Below are positions 30,554 to 41,285 of a stretch of DNA of 64,000 bases, one piece after another; position 1 is the stretch's first letter, and the number at the start of each line of letters is the position of its first letter. This stretch comes from Mycoplasmoides pirum ATCC 25960 (GTDB lineage Bacteria; Bacillota_I; Bacilli_A; Mycoplasmatales; Mycoplasmoidaceae): contig NZ_JMKZ01000002.1 in assembly GCF_000685905.1 (NCBI RefSeq), positions 1-64,000 of the forward strand. Direction: 5' to 3'. The position numbers and the translations under genes were made by a program. Below the pieces are notes generated by a model. That model saw only the letters and a program-made list of their open reading frames with translations, did not search any database and had not been told where the DNA came from.

Positions 30554-31743
30554 TATAAGAACTCCTTTACACTAAAAATCATTAAATTCTTTTCAGTTAG
30601 TTTATTAATAAGTATATCAATGTAATTAAATTGTTGTTCAATTTTATCTATAATTTCCAATTTCGGAGATGTAGTAGGATTTTTTGGCACAAATAATGAA
30701 CAAGCATCATCATACGGTAAAATAGATGTTTCATAAGTGTTAATTTTTTTGGCTATATCAATAATACTCATCTTGTCCATTCCAATTAAAGGACGTAAAA
30801 TTAATAAATTTGGTGTAGCATTTGATATGTTTTTTAAACTGTTAATAGTTTGTGAAGCTACTTGGCCTAAAGACTCACCAGTGGCAATAGCATCATATTT
30901 ATGTGTTTTTACTAAAATATTTGCTTGTTTTAAAAAATAACGACGTAACATTGTTATTTTGTAACTTTCAGGTTTTATATGATTTAATTCCTTAATAATT
31001 GGCGTAAAATTAGACACATATAATTTTGAATCACACAATAAACCATTTAAAGTAATGATTTTAGATAATTGTTTAGTTTTTTCTAAGGCAGCTTCTTTTG
31101 TGTGAGGCGGAGTTATAAATGTTAAAAAATCCACATGCATTCCTCGACACATTAAATTATAGGCAGCAACAGGACTATCAATACCACCAGATAATAAAAC
31201 CAAAACTTTTCCACTAGAACCAACTGGTAGGCCTTTAGTTCCATTAATTTTTTTGACAAAAACTAAAAAATAAGATTTATTAACTTCTATATGTATTTTA
31301 TTAATTGGATTATGTAAATCAACTTTTAAATCTGGATTACTTTTTAAAACAAAAGTTGAAACTTTTTTAATAATTTCAATTGAATTTAAACTATATGACT
31401 TATCTTTTCGTAAGCACTCTAATTTAAAAGTTTTATTTTTGTCTAAACTAAGTAAGACACATTCATTTAATAAATCTAAATCTCTAGAAATTTTATATCC
31501 AATATTAATGACACTAATTCCTGGAATTTTTTTTAATAAAAAAACTATATCTTTTAAGTTTTTGGAAGAAAAATTACTTATTTCTATATGATCAAATTTA
31601 ATTTTTGATTCATATGAAAAATTGGACAAAACAATTTTGACATTTTCGTGCAAAAAATTAACAAAATTGGCACGATTTTTCCTTTTTAATGTTAATTCTC
31701 CATATCTAACAATTAAAATGTGTTCTAAATGCAAATTATCCAT
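30553..31743 (-). CDS. thiI: tRNA 4-thiouridine synthetase ThiI
   Basis: 396 residues from ATG 31743. N-terminal ferredoxin-like and THUMP domains (1-170), then the PP-loop ATP-binding motif SGGIDSPVA at 185-193. It adenylates U8 of tRNA before sulfur transfer. The C-terminal rhodanese domain of E. coli ThiI is missing, as in most Gram-positive forms. Ends adjacent to nrnA and starts six bases after the YqaJ-like gene, so it is inside an operon. Confidence 0.95.
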   Translation of the reverse strand: MDNLHLEHILIVRYGELTLKRKNRANFVNFLHENVKIVLSNFSYESKIKFDHIEISNFSSKNLKDIVFLLKKIPGISVINIGYKISRDLDLLNECVLLSLDKNKTFKLECLRKDKSYSLNSIEIIKKVSTFVLKSNPDLKVDLHNPINKIHIEVNKSYFLVFVKKINGTKGLPVGSSGKVLVLLSGGIDSPVAAYNLMCRGMHVDFLTFITPPHTKEAALEKTKQLSKIITLNGLLCDSKLYVSNFTPIIKELNHIKPESYKITMLRRYFLKQANILVKTHKYDAIATGESLGQVASQTINSLKNISNATPNLLILRPLIGMDKMSIIDIAKKINTYETSILPYDDACSLFVPKNPTTSPKLEIIDKIEQQFNYIDILINKLTEKNLMIFSVKEFL

Positions 31744-31749
31744 AAATTA

Positions 31750-32601
31750 CTAGTTTTTAATTTCAATATTATTTTCTTTTAATCATTCTAAATCTAAGGC
31801 TGTTAATTTTGGGCTTATTCCAGTTAGTATATGACTTTTGTATCATGCAGTTCCTTTTTCGATAAATGGAGATATTTTTTCTCTTTTAACTTGCATTTCA
31901 ACAAATCTAATTTCTCGTTGATTAATATCACAAAGTTCTGGATTAACATAATCTTCAGGTTTTAAAAAGCAAACAGCAAAAATACCTTTTTCAATATTAC
32001 GCAAATATAAATATAATGACAATTGAATTTTATATTCATTTTTAATATCCATTTTGCCATCATCATTAAATCATTCATCACGTTTTGCATTAGCTTTTTT
32101 AACAATTGGAAATCCATTAGAATTTAAAAGCATTTGCATTTGATTGTTAATTTTTTTATATGACAAGCGATCTATAGAACTAGTCTTAATCTCAAGCATG
32201 GGTTTTTGTGGATAAAGCAAATTACCTTGTTCATCTATTGGTTCACCATCTGGAATACCACCAAATATCGAATTTTCAGGAAATGCATCTCAATTAATTT
32301 TATATGGCTCATATGAAATAAAATTGATCTTTAAATGTTTACTAGCATAATCTCTAATTTTAGGTTCAATTATATTACCAGCTCTTGATAACATAGGATC
32401 CATTTCCTCTTTATAAATATTAACCATTGTTGCTCAAGTTTGAACAGGAGAACTATATTTGTTTAAACCTAAAACATTATAAAATCTACTTCCGGTAATT
32501 TTTTTAAATTTAGATGAATTTTCTTTAAAAAAATTTTCGGATAGTTGTAAAGAATTATCTTTAAAATAAAAATCTTTATTATATTCTTTAATAAATGGCA
32601 T
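31750..32601 (-). CDS. YqaJ-like (lambda exonuclease fold) nuclease
   Basis: 283 residues from ATG 32601. Motifs of the YqaJ/PD-(D/E)XK group: ITGSRFYNVLGLN near 35-47, LSRAGNIIEPKIRDY near 71-85 (family RGxxxEPxAxxxY), then GGIPDG with Asp118 and LEIKT with Glu137 and Lys139 as the metal-binding triad. Phage and chromosomal relatives degrade DNA 5'-3' or take part in recombination. There is no single-strand annealing partner or other phage gene beside it, so it is a lone cellular copy at the head of the thiI operon. An AT-rich -10-like element (32616-32621) gives a very short leader. Confidence 0.8.
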
Positions 32602-32615
32602 AATGAATCAATTTT

Positions 32616-32623
32616 ATTATAAT
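32616..32623. promoter_or_regulatory. Shared divergent -10 element
   Basis: ATTATAAT contains TATAAT on both strands (plus 32618-32623, minus 32616-32621). It lies between the minus-strand YqaJ-like gene (start 32601) and the plus-strand GNAT gene (start 32663), so one element may serve both. On the plus side a 9-codon reading frame, ATG at 32644, ends with TAA overlapping the GNAT start. Confidence 0.45.
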
Positions 32624-32662
32624 ATTCTTTAATTAAATACAAAATGGTTGAACAAATTTTTA

Positions 32663-33181
32663 ATGTTTAAAGAATATTATCAAGTAACTGAATTTATTTC
32701 ATTACGTAAAATTAGATTTGAATATGCTTCACAAATTACTGAAAGTAGAAAATTTAATAAAAATTATTTACCATTTTTAACTTGAATTAAAACACTAAAA
32801 TTTACAGACGAAGAGTCATTATTTTATATTGAAGATAAATTAAAAAATTGATCTGCAAACTTAGAATGAACTTTTGAAATTTTTTGAGAAGAAACTTTAA
32901 TAGGAGATTTCCAAATTAGAAAAACAACAAATTGAAGTGAAATTGAAATAGGTTATTGATTAGACTATAGATTTAGATTAAAAAATATTATGTCTACAAT
33001 TATTAATTTTATATGCTCAATTGCAAAAAGTTTAAATATAAATTGAGTTATTATTGTTGCAGATCCAAAAAATATTGCTTCAATTAATTTAGCAATTAAA
33101 TTGGGTTTTAAAGAAACTCAATATTGAATTAGAAAAAATGATCAAAAACTTGGATTATTAACATTCGCAAAACAAATTTAA
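32663..33181 (+). CDS. GNAT acetyltransferase, RimJ/RimL type
   Basis: 172 residues from ATG 32663, with ten in-frame TGA read as Trp. Fits the ribosomal-protein/Ala N-acetyltransferase branch: ISLRKIRFEYA at the start, an LIGDFQIRKTTNWSEIEIGYWL block (the I-G-x-[IV] and E-I-G-Y strands), and NINWVIIVADPKNIASINLAIKLGF near 125-150, which matches the N-x-x-S-x-x-[VL]-x-x-[KR]-x-G-F signature. Strongly Trp-rich for its size. Alone on the plus strand apart from the tRNA-Arg that follows. Confidence 0.85.
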
Positions 33182-33231
33182 TTTTATTCAAGAATAATTA
33201 AAAGATTTATTATTTATAATATTAAATATGT

Positions 33232-33307
33232 GCGCCCATAGCTCAATGGATAGAGCGTCTGGCTTCGGACCAGAAGGTTATGAGTTCAAATCTTATTGGG
33301 CGCGCCA
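33232..33307 (+). tRNA. tRNA-Arg (TCG)
   Basis: Acceptor GCGCCCA pairs with TGGGCGC, discriminator G and CCA are encoded. D-arm GCTCAATGGATAGAGC; anticodon stem TCTGG/CCAGA around CTTCGGA gives anticodon TCG (reads CGA and, by wobble, other CGN codons); T-arm TTATGAGTTCAAATCTTAT-type. GC-rich against its surroundings. Followed after 15 bases by a terminator hairpin. Confidence 0.93.
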
Positions 33308-33322
33308 TTAAAAAACAAAAAA

Positions 33323-33348
33323 GCACATTGAAATTTAGTTCAATGTGC
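33323..33348. terminator. Bidirectional terminator
   Basis: GCACATTGAA and TTCAATGTGC form a perfect 10-bp stem with a 6-base loop. It is preceded by an A-run and followed by AATTTTTATTT, so it ends the plus-strand GNAT/tRNA-Arg transcript and, read the other way, the minus-strand BMP lipoprotein transcript, whose stop is at 33391. Confidence 0.85.
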
Positions 33349-33390
33349 AATTTTTATTTATATGCTATTTTTATAGTTTTTTGTTAATTA

Positions 33391-35097
33391 TTAAATAATT
33401 GATATTCCATAATTTCACTTTGTGCCATCAAGCGGATTATCACCAGTATATATTTTTACAGTTTTTTCACCACCAAATGCAGCTTGTACAGTATATTTAC
33501 CATTATCCCCTGTTATGGCAGGTAAATTAGTCAAATCTAAAGAATTTGTATCACTTAATTCATCACCTTTTATTGTTCAATTGTAACCATTAGTGTGAGT
33601 AGTATCATTAGAATATTTAATTAAAATCTTATCTTTTAATAATTTTTCATAATTATTCATTTTGTCACCATCAGTTGGACGATTCAACACATCTTGACCT
33701 TTTTTAATATCAGATAATTTTCATTTTGTTGTAGTTGATGATGACAAATCATATTGTTGATATTGTTTGTTATTTACAGTAACTTGTGTTCCGTCTATTT
33801 TACCTGTTGTAGAACCAGTTGGATTTTCAGTAAAGAATAAAGGATCAATTAAATATGGTAATCCAGCATCTGAAATTCCTACTCCATCATTATTTAAATC
33901 AGCAACATTGTTGTATCCAAATCCAGAATATCCTGGTTGATCTTCTGTTAATCCTTTATTTTGACCAGATTTAATAGCATCAAGCACACCATGAACACTT
34001 ATTTTTAAATTTTTCAATGAAGAAAAAGGAATAACATTTTTAACTGTATTAGTTGGTTTAGGCATTGATTTTTGTAAACTAGTAATATTTTCTTGTGCTG
34101 TATCAACACCAATAATTGCAACATTTTCACCTTTTTGAGTTACTGAATTAACAGCAATGCGAGTTTGTGGACCAGCTATTGGGAAAATTGCTTTTGCACC
34201 ATTTGTGATTAATTTATCCATTAATGTAATAGCTGCTTGAGAATTTAAATCAAAACTACCACTTGAATAACTATTAATTGAACGATCATCACTTTGTGAA
34301 ATTCATTTAATTGGAATTCCATTACTACCATCTTCTAATTGAATCATAGGAGCAATTTTATTTCAATAAATTAATCCTTGTCTATATCCATTTAACAAAG
34401 ATACAGTTGATGGTAATGGAATACCAACAAAACCACTAGCACCTATTGTATCTGGTCTTGCAGAATAAAAGGAACTTCAATTTTGATTTAGATAAACAGC
34501 TGTTGCTAAACCAACTAAGAATGAACCGTTATCTGCACGATATGCAATACTTGCTACATTTGTTGGATTTGATGTCTTATTATTTCCATACGATGTGCTC
34601 ATAGCGCCATCTACAAAAATAAATCCAGTGTCTTTAAGTGTGTTGTAATATTGTGAACTTTGATCAGTTAATATTTGCAATGCATTTTGTTGATTAAAAC
34701 CTGTTGCTATTACAATATTACTTCCATCATTTTTAACATTTTCATATGTATTAATTCTTGAATCATCATTACTTCCAGGTTTTTTCCAAATACCATTTCC
34801 TTCTACAATGTCAGGACTATTTGCATCTGGAGCATTTTGACCTAACGCTTTATAAAAATCTCTCAATCCATCGTATGTCGATTCACTAAATGATTGATCA
34901 GCTAAAACCGATGATGAATCAGATACTACTACTTGAGCTGTACTTTTAAATTGGACACCAGAACAAGCAGTAACTATAGTGGCTACAACTACTCCCGACA
35001 ATGCTAAACCACTAAAGGCTGAAATTTTAAAAACAGTTCTTTTCTTATTATTTTTTATGGGCTTACTCAAATTACTTCTTGAATTTTTATTATCCAT
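33391..35097 (-). CDS. BMP-family nucleoside-binding lipoprotein 1
   Basis: 568 residues from ATG 35097. Long basic N-terminus, hydrophobic core and lipobox IVTAC with Cys45. The mature part follows the basic membrane protein (BMP/PnrA) fold: DQSFSESTYDGL near 68-79 (typical D-x-S-F-N-x-x-x-x-x-G), IVIATGF, FIFVDGAM, ASIAYRADNGSFLVGLATA (BMP signature), GFVG, AIFPIAGPQT and VAIIGVDTAQ. Relatives bind purine nucleosides for an ABC importer, here probably the one at 45130-49591. The last ~170 residues are an extra domain not in PnrA. Second gene after a near-identical arrangement at 35253. Confidence 0.9.
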
Positions 35098-35162
35098 ACC
35101 AAAGCAATCCCTTCTCGCTATTAGAATTTTTAGTTAGCTAAATAAATAAACTAACAACTTTA

Positions 35163-35168
35163 ATTATA
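35163..35168 (-). promoter_or_regulatory. -10 box of BMP lipoprotein 1
   Basis: TATAAT on the minus strand 66 bases before the ATG at 35097. The leader can form a small hairpin GTTAG...CTAAC. No convincing -35. A separate promoter from that of the paralogue means the two lipoproteins can be expressed independently. Confidence 0.45.
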
Positions 35169-35252
35169 CATATGAACAAATAAAATTTATTTTTAATGCT
35201 TAAAAAAACAATAAAAGTGATAGATGATATGTTTAATAAAAATACTTTATTA

Positions 35253-36949
35253 TTAATCTATTTGAAAGCTATATTTTCAATTTTTACCTGATAATAATGA
35301 ACCATTGGCTATTAATTTTGTTTTAGTTCCACCAAATGCTTTGTTAATATCATAATTAATAATATTTTCTTTATCTGCAACAAAAATTGGACAATGTGAA
35401 TCGGATTTAGAACTTAATTCATTTCCAGTAATTGTTCAATCAATTTCATTAGATTCGTTTTTATATTTTATTTTTATTTGATTATTTAATAATTTTTGAT
35501 AATTACTAATAATATTTTTTTTGTCTTTATCATTTTCATTTGTTTCTAGTAATTTAGACAAACTTCATTTACTTGTTGTTGTCGATAAATCATAAATTTG
35601 AAAATTATCATTTGTTGTTGGAGTAATAGTTGAAGCATTATTGTCTAGATCGGGTTGTATATTTGCAAAAAATAATGGATCAATTAAGTAAGATAAACCA
35701 GCGGGAGAAACACCAACTCCACCATTACTTAAATCAGCAATATTGTTGTATCCAAAACCTGAGTATCCAGGTTCATCATCAGTTAAACCTTTATTTTCAC
35801 CAGATCTAATTGCACTTAATACACCGTGAACGCTAGTTTTTAAATCTTTAATTGAAGAGAAAGGAATAACTTTTTGAACTGCTCCATTTGGATGAGGCAT
35901 AAACGATTGTAAATCTGAAATATTTTCTTGAGCGCTATCAACACCGATTACAGCAACATTTTTGCTTGATGCTGTTATTGAATTAACAACTAATTTAGTT
36001 TGCGGACCTGCAATTGGAAATATTGCTCTTACACCTTTAGCAATTAATGAATTTGAAATAGTTGTAGCTTTTTGTTCATTTGCTAAAAAACTACCAGAAG
36101 TAAATTCATTAATATTAAATGAATTGCCAGGTGAAATAAATTCAATCGGGATCCCTGAATTATTTCCATCAATTGTAATTAAATTGGCTATTTTATTTCA
36201 ATACATTATTCCTAATCTAAAACCATTTAATAATGAGACTGTTGTAGGGATTGCTAATCCAACAAAACTACTTACTGAAATTTTTTCAGGAACTTTAGAC
36301 AAATCATCAACAAAAGATTTTCAATTTTGATTTAAATAAACTGAAGTTGCAAGACCGGCTAAAAAAGAACCATTATCTGCACGATTTGAAATACTTGCAA
36401 CATTTTTGGGATTGCAAGTTATTGTTTGAGTGTCACTAATTTTATAGTTTGTATTCATAGCACCATCAACAAAAATAAAACCTGTATTTCCAAATTTATT
36501 TTGGTAATTATTATCATTAACATTTGTAATCAATTGCAATGCATTTTGATGATTATATCCAGATGCAATTACAATATTGCTACCATCATTTATAATGTTT
36601 TCATATGTATTAATTCTTTCAATATCATTTTTTCCGGGACGTTTTCAAATACCATTACCTTCTACAATATCTGGACTATTTGCATCAGGTATATTTGGTA
36701 ATTTTACGTCATTTTCATAAAAAGATTTTAAACCATCATAAGTAGATTCACTAAAAGATTGATCTGCTAAAGTAGAACTATCATCTGAAACAACAATTTG
36801 AGCAACACTTCGATAAATTACTGAACAAGAGGTTGTAAAAACAGACAAACTAACAAAGATAGCAACTAACCCAAAAAAACCAAAAATTTTTAAAAATTTT
36901 TTAGATTTTTTTTACAAGCAAATTTATTATTTCATTTAAAATAACTCAT
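35253..36949 (-). pseudogene. BMP-family nucleoside-binding lipoprotein 2, signal peptide out of frame
   Basis: A paralogue of 33391-35097 over its whole length: DQSFSESTYDGL, DANSPDIVEGNGIW, FIFVDGAM, NRADNGSFLAGLATSVY, IFPIAGPQTK, VAVIGVDSAQ and PGYSGFGYNN all recur. The body is intact to TAA at 35253. Upstream, the only good start (ATG 36949, MSYFKWNNKFACKK) enters a run of eight A (plus-strand T run 36906-36913) and then hits a stop; with nine A it would read into KSKKFLKIFGFFGLVAIF...VFTTSC, a proper signal and lipobox. As written, only TTG codons are available inside the frame and none keeps the signal peptide. Confidence 0.88.
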
Positions 36950-37017
36950 TATTTTTATTATTAAACCCCAATTTTTACATTTCTTACATTTTTGAATGTT
37001 CAAAATTATTGCTAACA

Positions 37018-37023
37018 ATTATA
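37018..37023 (-). promoter_or_regulatory. -10 box of BMP lipoprotein 2
   Basis: TATAAT on the minus strand, 69 bases upstream of ATG 36949 and just inside the short gap after the glycosyltransferase-like gene. Its presence suggests the frameshifted gene is still transcribed. Confidence 0.45.
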
Positions 37024-37047
37024 TATAAATTACATAAAATAAATTAA

Positions 37048-37854
37048 TTATTTTATCTCTAGAGATTTAAATCTATAAAAAGCTTTCAAACTATACAAGA
37101 ATAATAGAACTTTTAAAAAAACTCTATTATGTCAAAATAAATACCCGTACAAACCAACTAAAAATGATTTATGTTTATTTTTATAATAATTAGAAAAAGC
37201 TTTTTTTCATTTTAAATCAATGTTAGAATTTCTTTTTTTTCAACTAGCTTGAAATGAATAATAAAAAATATTATCTTCTTTTTCTTTATCGATAAAAGTT
37301 AAAGGTAAAAAATCAAAAAAATCATTTTGAGTAAATTTAAATCCCGGAACAAAAAGATTCAATTCTTTAAATGATTGTGTAAATTGCAAAGGTCCTAATT
37401 CAAAGTAATCAATATTTTTTATATTGATATATTTTTTATATCTATTAATAGTTTCCAAACAAACTTTTTGTGTTTCATAATCAGCAATATAAAACAAACA
37501 AGAATGAACATAATATTTATCTTCTTTTAATACAAAAGATTTGTGGTTTTTTTCTAATTCATCTAAAAAATTTTTGATTTTACTTTTATTAACACCAATT
37601 AAAGCATCCATATACATTCCAAAATTTTTAGATAATTTTCAAAAACGATAAATATCAGCCATATATGAATATTTTTTTGCTAAACAAGATTTTTTATAAT
37701 ACTCAAATGTTTTTAATAAATATTCATGTTCTTCAGTTGTTGGACCTAAAATAAATTTATGATTAAATCCAACAATTGCATTTAATTCATTAAATTTTTT
37801 TTCTAGTTCTTCTTTTTTTTCTTTATCACCGTATCAAAACGCATATATTTTCAT
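37048..37854 (-). CDS. Glycosyltransferase-like protein (sugar-binding DXD family)
   Basis: 268 residues from ATG 37854. Begins MKIYAFWYGDKEK and contains MADIYRFWKLSKNFGMYMDALIGV at about 72-95, which matches the hallmark of the Gly_transf_sug/capsule glycosyltransferases (S-D-x-x-R-x-x-x-L-x-x-x-G-G-[IV]-Y-[ML]-D-x-D). The usual D-x-D is here D-A-L, so catalysis with metal is uncertain. Near the C-terminus a basic, amphipathic stretch could touch the membrane. Three bases after the helicase gene and near a flippase, so it may act on a surface glycan or glycolipid. Confidence 0.6.
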
Positions 37855-37857
37855 AGT

Positions 37858-40800
37858 TTAATTTTTATTATTTTCGAATTCACAAATAGTTGATAATTTT
37901 TTTTGTAAATTTAACAAAACGTTTTTTATAGAAATAATTCATTCAGAAGTTCAAATTCTAAAATGATTTCAACCACGTTTTTTCATAAAAATATTTTTGT
38001 ATAAAAATCTTTCATAAAATTGACTTAATGAATCAAATTTAGGAGTATCTATATCAATTGCTAATATAGGAACACCATTACGGTAAAACACAAAATCAAA
38101 TATATATTGCCCTTCAACAACATTTTGATTAATTTCAAAATATTTTCCAAATATTTGTTTTAATTGCTTATTTACAGAATGTAAAATGTATTCTTTATTA
38201 AAGTTACTATCTAAATGTTGAATGGATGCAGTAACAACATTACCTGATTCAGGATCTTCTTTAGATATCAAATTTTGTTTTTCACAATAATCTAAATATT
38301 CTACTAATAATCGTGTACCCGGAATTTTGCTTGATCAACCATTATATTCACTAGCCATATTAGTTTTAAATAATTCAATACGATGCTTAGCTCTAGTTAT
38401 GGCAACATTTAAACGGTTTTCACCTTCTGCTTTACTAATTGGACCATAATTACTAACAGATTTATCATAACCTAATGAGAATAATATAATATCTCTCTCA
38501 TCACCTTGGACATTTTCTACATTTTTAACAAAAAGACCAATATATTCATCATTTTCGTTATAACGATCTCGTCATTCATTAACAAATGGATCATTCATTT
38601 TATCCATTAAATTTTCTATCAATTCCGTTTGAGTTTTGTTAAATGTAATAACACCTAAACTTTTATCATAATCTTCTGTTCTAGTTAAATCACGTATTCG
38701 ATTTACTAAAGCTTGTGCTTCTTCAAAATTTCGATTGCTTTGTCAACGACCATTAGTAATATTATGAACAATAAAAGTTTGATTAGATTTTATTGCTTTA
38801 TCCATAAAAATTAATTCATTTCCATATATATGATTGTTTGTAAAAGCAATTAAATTACTAAAATCTGATCGATAATGATAACGCAACATTGTGCTAATTC
38901 TAGCACGTTCTTTTAAAAAGTGAATTAAACTAACAGCATTAACTGCTTCATTTGTTTCAATAATATTATCACTATCCAATTCATCAAATGAATCATCATT
39001 ATAATTAGCTCGAGATTGAAAGAAATTAGAAGGTCGTAATTGTTTTGTATCACCAGCAACAACATATTTTGATGCACGGTATAATGCTGGTAAAGCTCGT
39101 TCTAAGAAAACTTGGCTTGCTTCATCTATTATCACATAATCATAAAGATTTTTATTATTTTCAAGCAAAATAGAAGCAGTTTCAAAAGACATAATGTGTA
39201 TTGGATATAATTGTTTCAAAAGATTTGAATACATTTTAAATCATCATGAAATGTCTTTTAAATTAGAATTTCTTCCATGTCTACACATTTCTAACAATGT
39301 TGATTTGTCAGTTTGATAAATGTTATAAAATTTCTTAATTATTAATGCATGTAATTCATCTTTACAATTATTAATAAATTTTTGGGTTTCTTCTTCAAAT
39401 TTTATTGAATGTTTGTCAATATCGTTTTGCAAGAATAACAAATCTTTTAACTGACTTGCACTACAAGTTTGCATATATCAAGAATAAAAGAATCTAGAAC
39501 TTTCTCGATTAACATTGTTTGTTATTACTCATTGAATTGTGTTAGCTTTTGACTTAGAACTATAATTTTTTAAAACTAAATATTTTTCAATTTGATTTTT
39601 TAATTTTTTATACAAAACTTTAATGTTGTTTTTTGCTTTAAAAAAAGGATTTTTAATTTTAGGAAGTTCAATAATTCCAGATTTTAAATATTGACTAATT
39701 AAATATTCTCATTTTCAATCTGTGACATCATGAGAATAAATATTTAAAAATTTGTTAAAATTTTCTATTTTTCAATCTTTAATAATTTCTTCTTCTAAAG
39801 TTAAATATTCATTATGCTTAGCTAATCATTGATAATCAGAATGTTGAGAAATTCAATCATCAAATTCTTTTGCATCTTTTACTGTTATATTTTTAGTATC
39901 TAAAACAGAAAAATTAAGCAACATATCAAATAAATCATATTCATGTTTACCTGAATTAATTTTTAAATTATAAATATTATGAATTTTATTATTTTTTTCA
40001 TAACCTTCATTTATTAAAGAACTATCAAAATTAGAACGAGAATAATTTAACAATTCTGGACGATATTCTTTTTCAAAATAATTTTCATATTCTACAAATT
40101 GTTGATAAAATTTTCTTTTTTCTTCAATTAAATTAGGAACATAAAGTGCTATATGTTTCAATTTACCTAAACGATTGTAAACCACATCCATAGCAGTAGT
40201 TTTTTCACTTACAAAAAGTGCAGTTTTATTATTTAATGCAATATTAGCTAAAATGTTTAATATAGTTTCTGATTTTCCAGTACCTGGTGGACCTTCAATA
40301 ACAACATCACCCATTAATGCGTGTTTAATAGATAGTTGTTGGTAAATATCGATATTGCTAATTAAAGCAATTTCTCCAACTTTAAAATTATTATTAAATG
40401 CTTTATGATCAAATAATAAATCTCTTTTGTTAGCAAAAACTTCATCTATTGCATTAGGATCTTTACTCATTATTGTTGTAAAATCTTGAAATAATTTGTC
40501 ACCTTTTACATCAAATATACCTAATAAAACATTGTTAACTAGAGCATTATAAGATTGATTTTTATTTGCTTCTAAAAATTCTGGTTTTCCTTTTTTTTCA
40601 AATGGAATAACTTCATTTGTTAAAGGCATTTTAAATATAATGTTCAAATCTTTAAAAACATTTAAAGCTTGTTGAATATCCAAAGTAGATTGATCATATT
40701 TATTTTGAAACAATATGCTTCTTTTATTGACTTCAACTCCTAGTATAGTTGGATTCAATATAAATTCACTATGATTAATTATTAAATTAATTTTTTGGAA

Positions 40801-41241
40801 TCTATTTACAGGTTCCATTTCAACTTGAATATACAATAATGGAGCACGGTAAAAATCACCAAATTCATTAATTCCTTCAATTAAAGGTAATCCTATAAAT
40901 AAACTACTATCTCCAAATTCTCGCATTTGTTTTTTTAACAATTTATATAAATGTGAAAATTCATTTTGAAAAATTTTAAATAAGTCTTCGGTTGTTCCAA
41001 AACGTCTAAAACTTTCTGCTTCAGGAATATCACTTAAACGTTTCAAATCTATTTCAATCACATTATTAGTGTTAATAAAATTAATAATTCCATTAATTGA
41101 ATGATCATAAATGTTTGAAGCACATTTTAATAATTCACCTATATCAATAACAGTTTGCGAAAGTGTTGGCAATCAAAAACTATTAGATTTTGTTTTCGCA
41201 GAAACTAAACGATTTTTTAATCATGATCAATCAGCAGCCAT
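37858..41241 (-). CDS. Superfamily 1 helicase fused to a C-terminal nuclease domain
   Basis: 1127 residues from ATG 41241, one continuous frame with TGA as Trp. A long N-terminal region (1-300), then the helicase core: Walker A GPPGTGKSE at 317-325, Walker B DEAS at 706-709, GDTKQLRPS (motif III), FLKERARISTMLRYHYRSDF (motif IV), QGDERDIILFSLGYD (V) and RLNVAITRAKHRIELF (VI). The last ~130 residues (about 990-1115) end in GWNHFRIWTSEW, matching the MTES_1575/Vsr-like endonuclease domain that often ends such helicases. The motif set is of the Dna2/NAM7 class. Probably a DNA-repair or defence ATPase-nuclease. It lies in an operon with cell-surface genes. Confidence 0.88.
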
Positions 41242-41285
41242 ATTTTTATTCCTATTTTTTACTAGATAAAATATTATATAAATTT

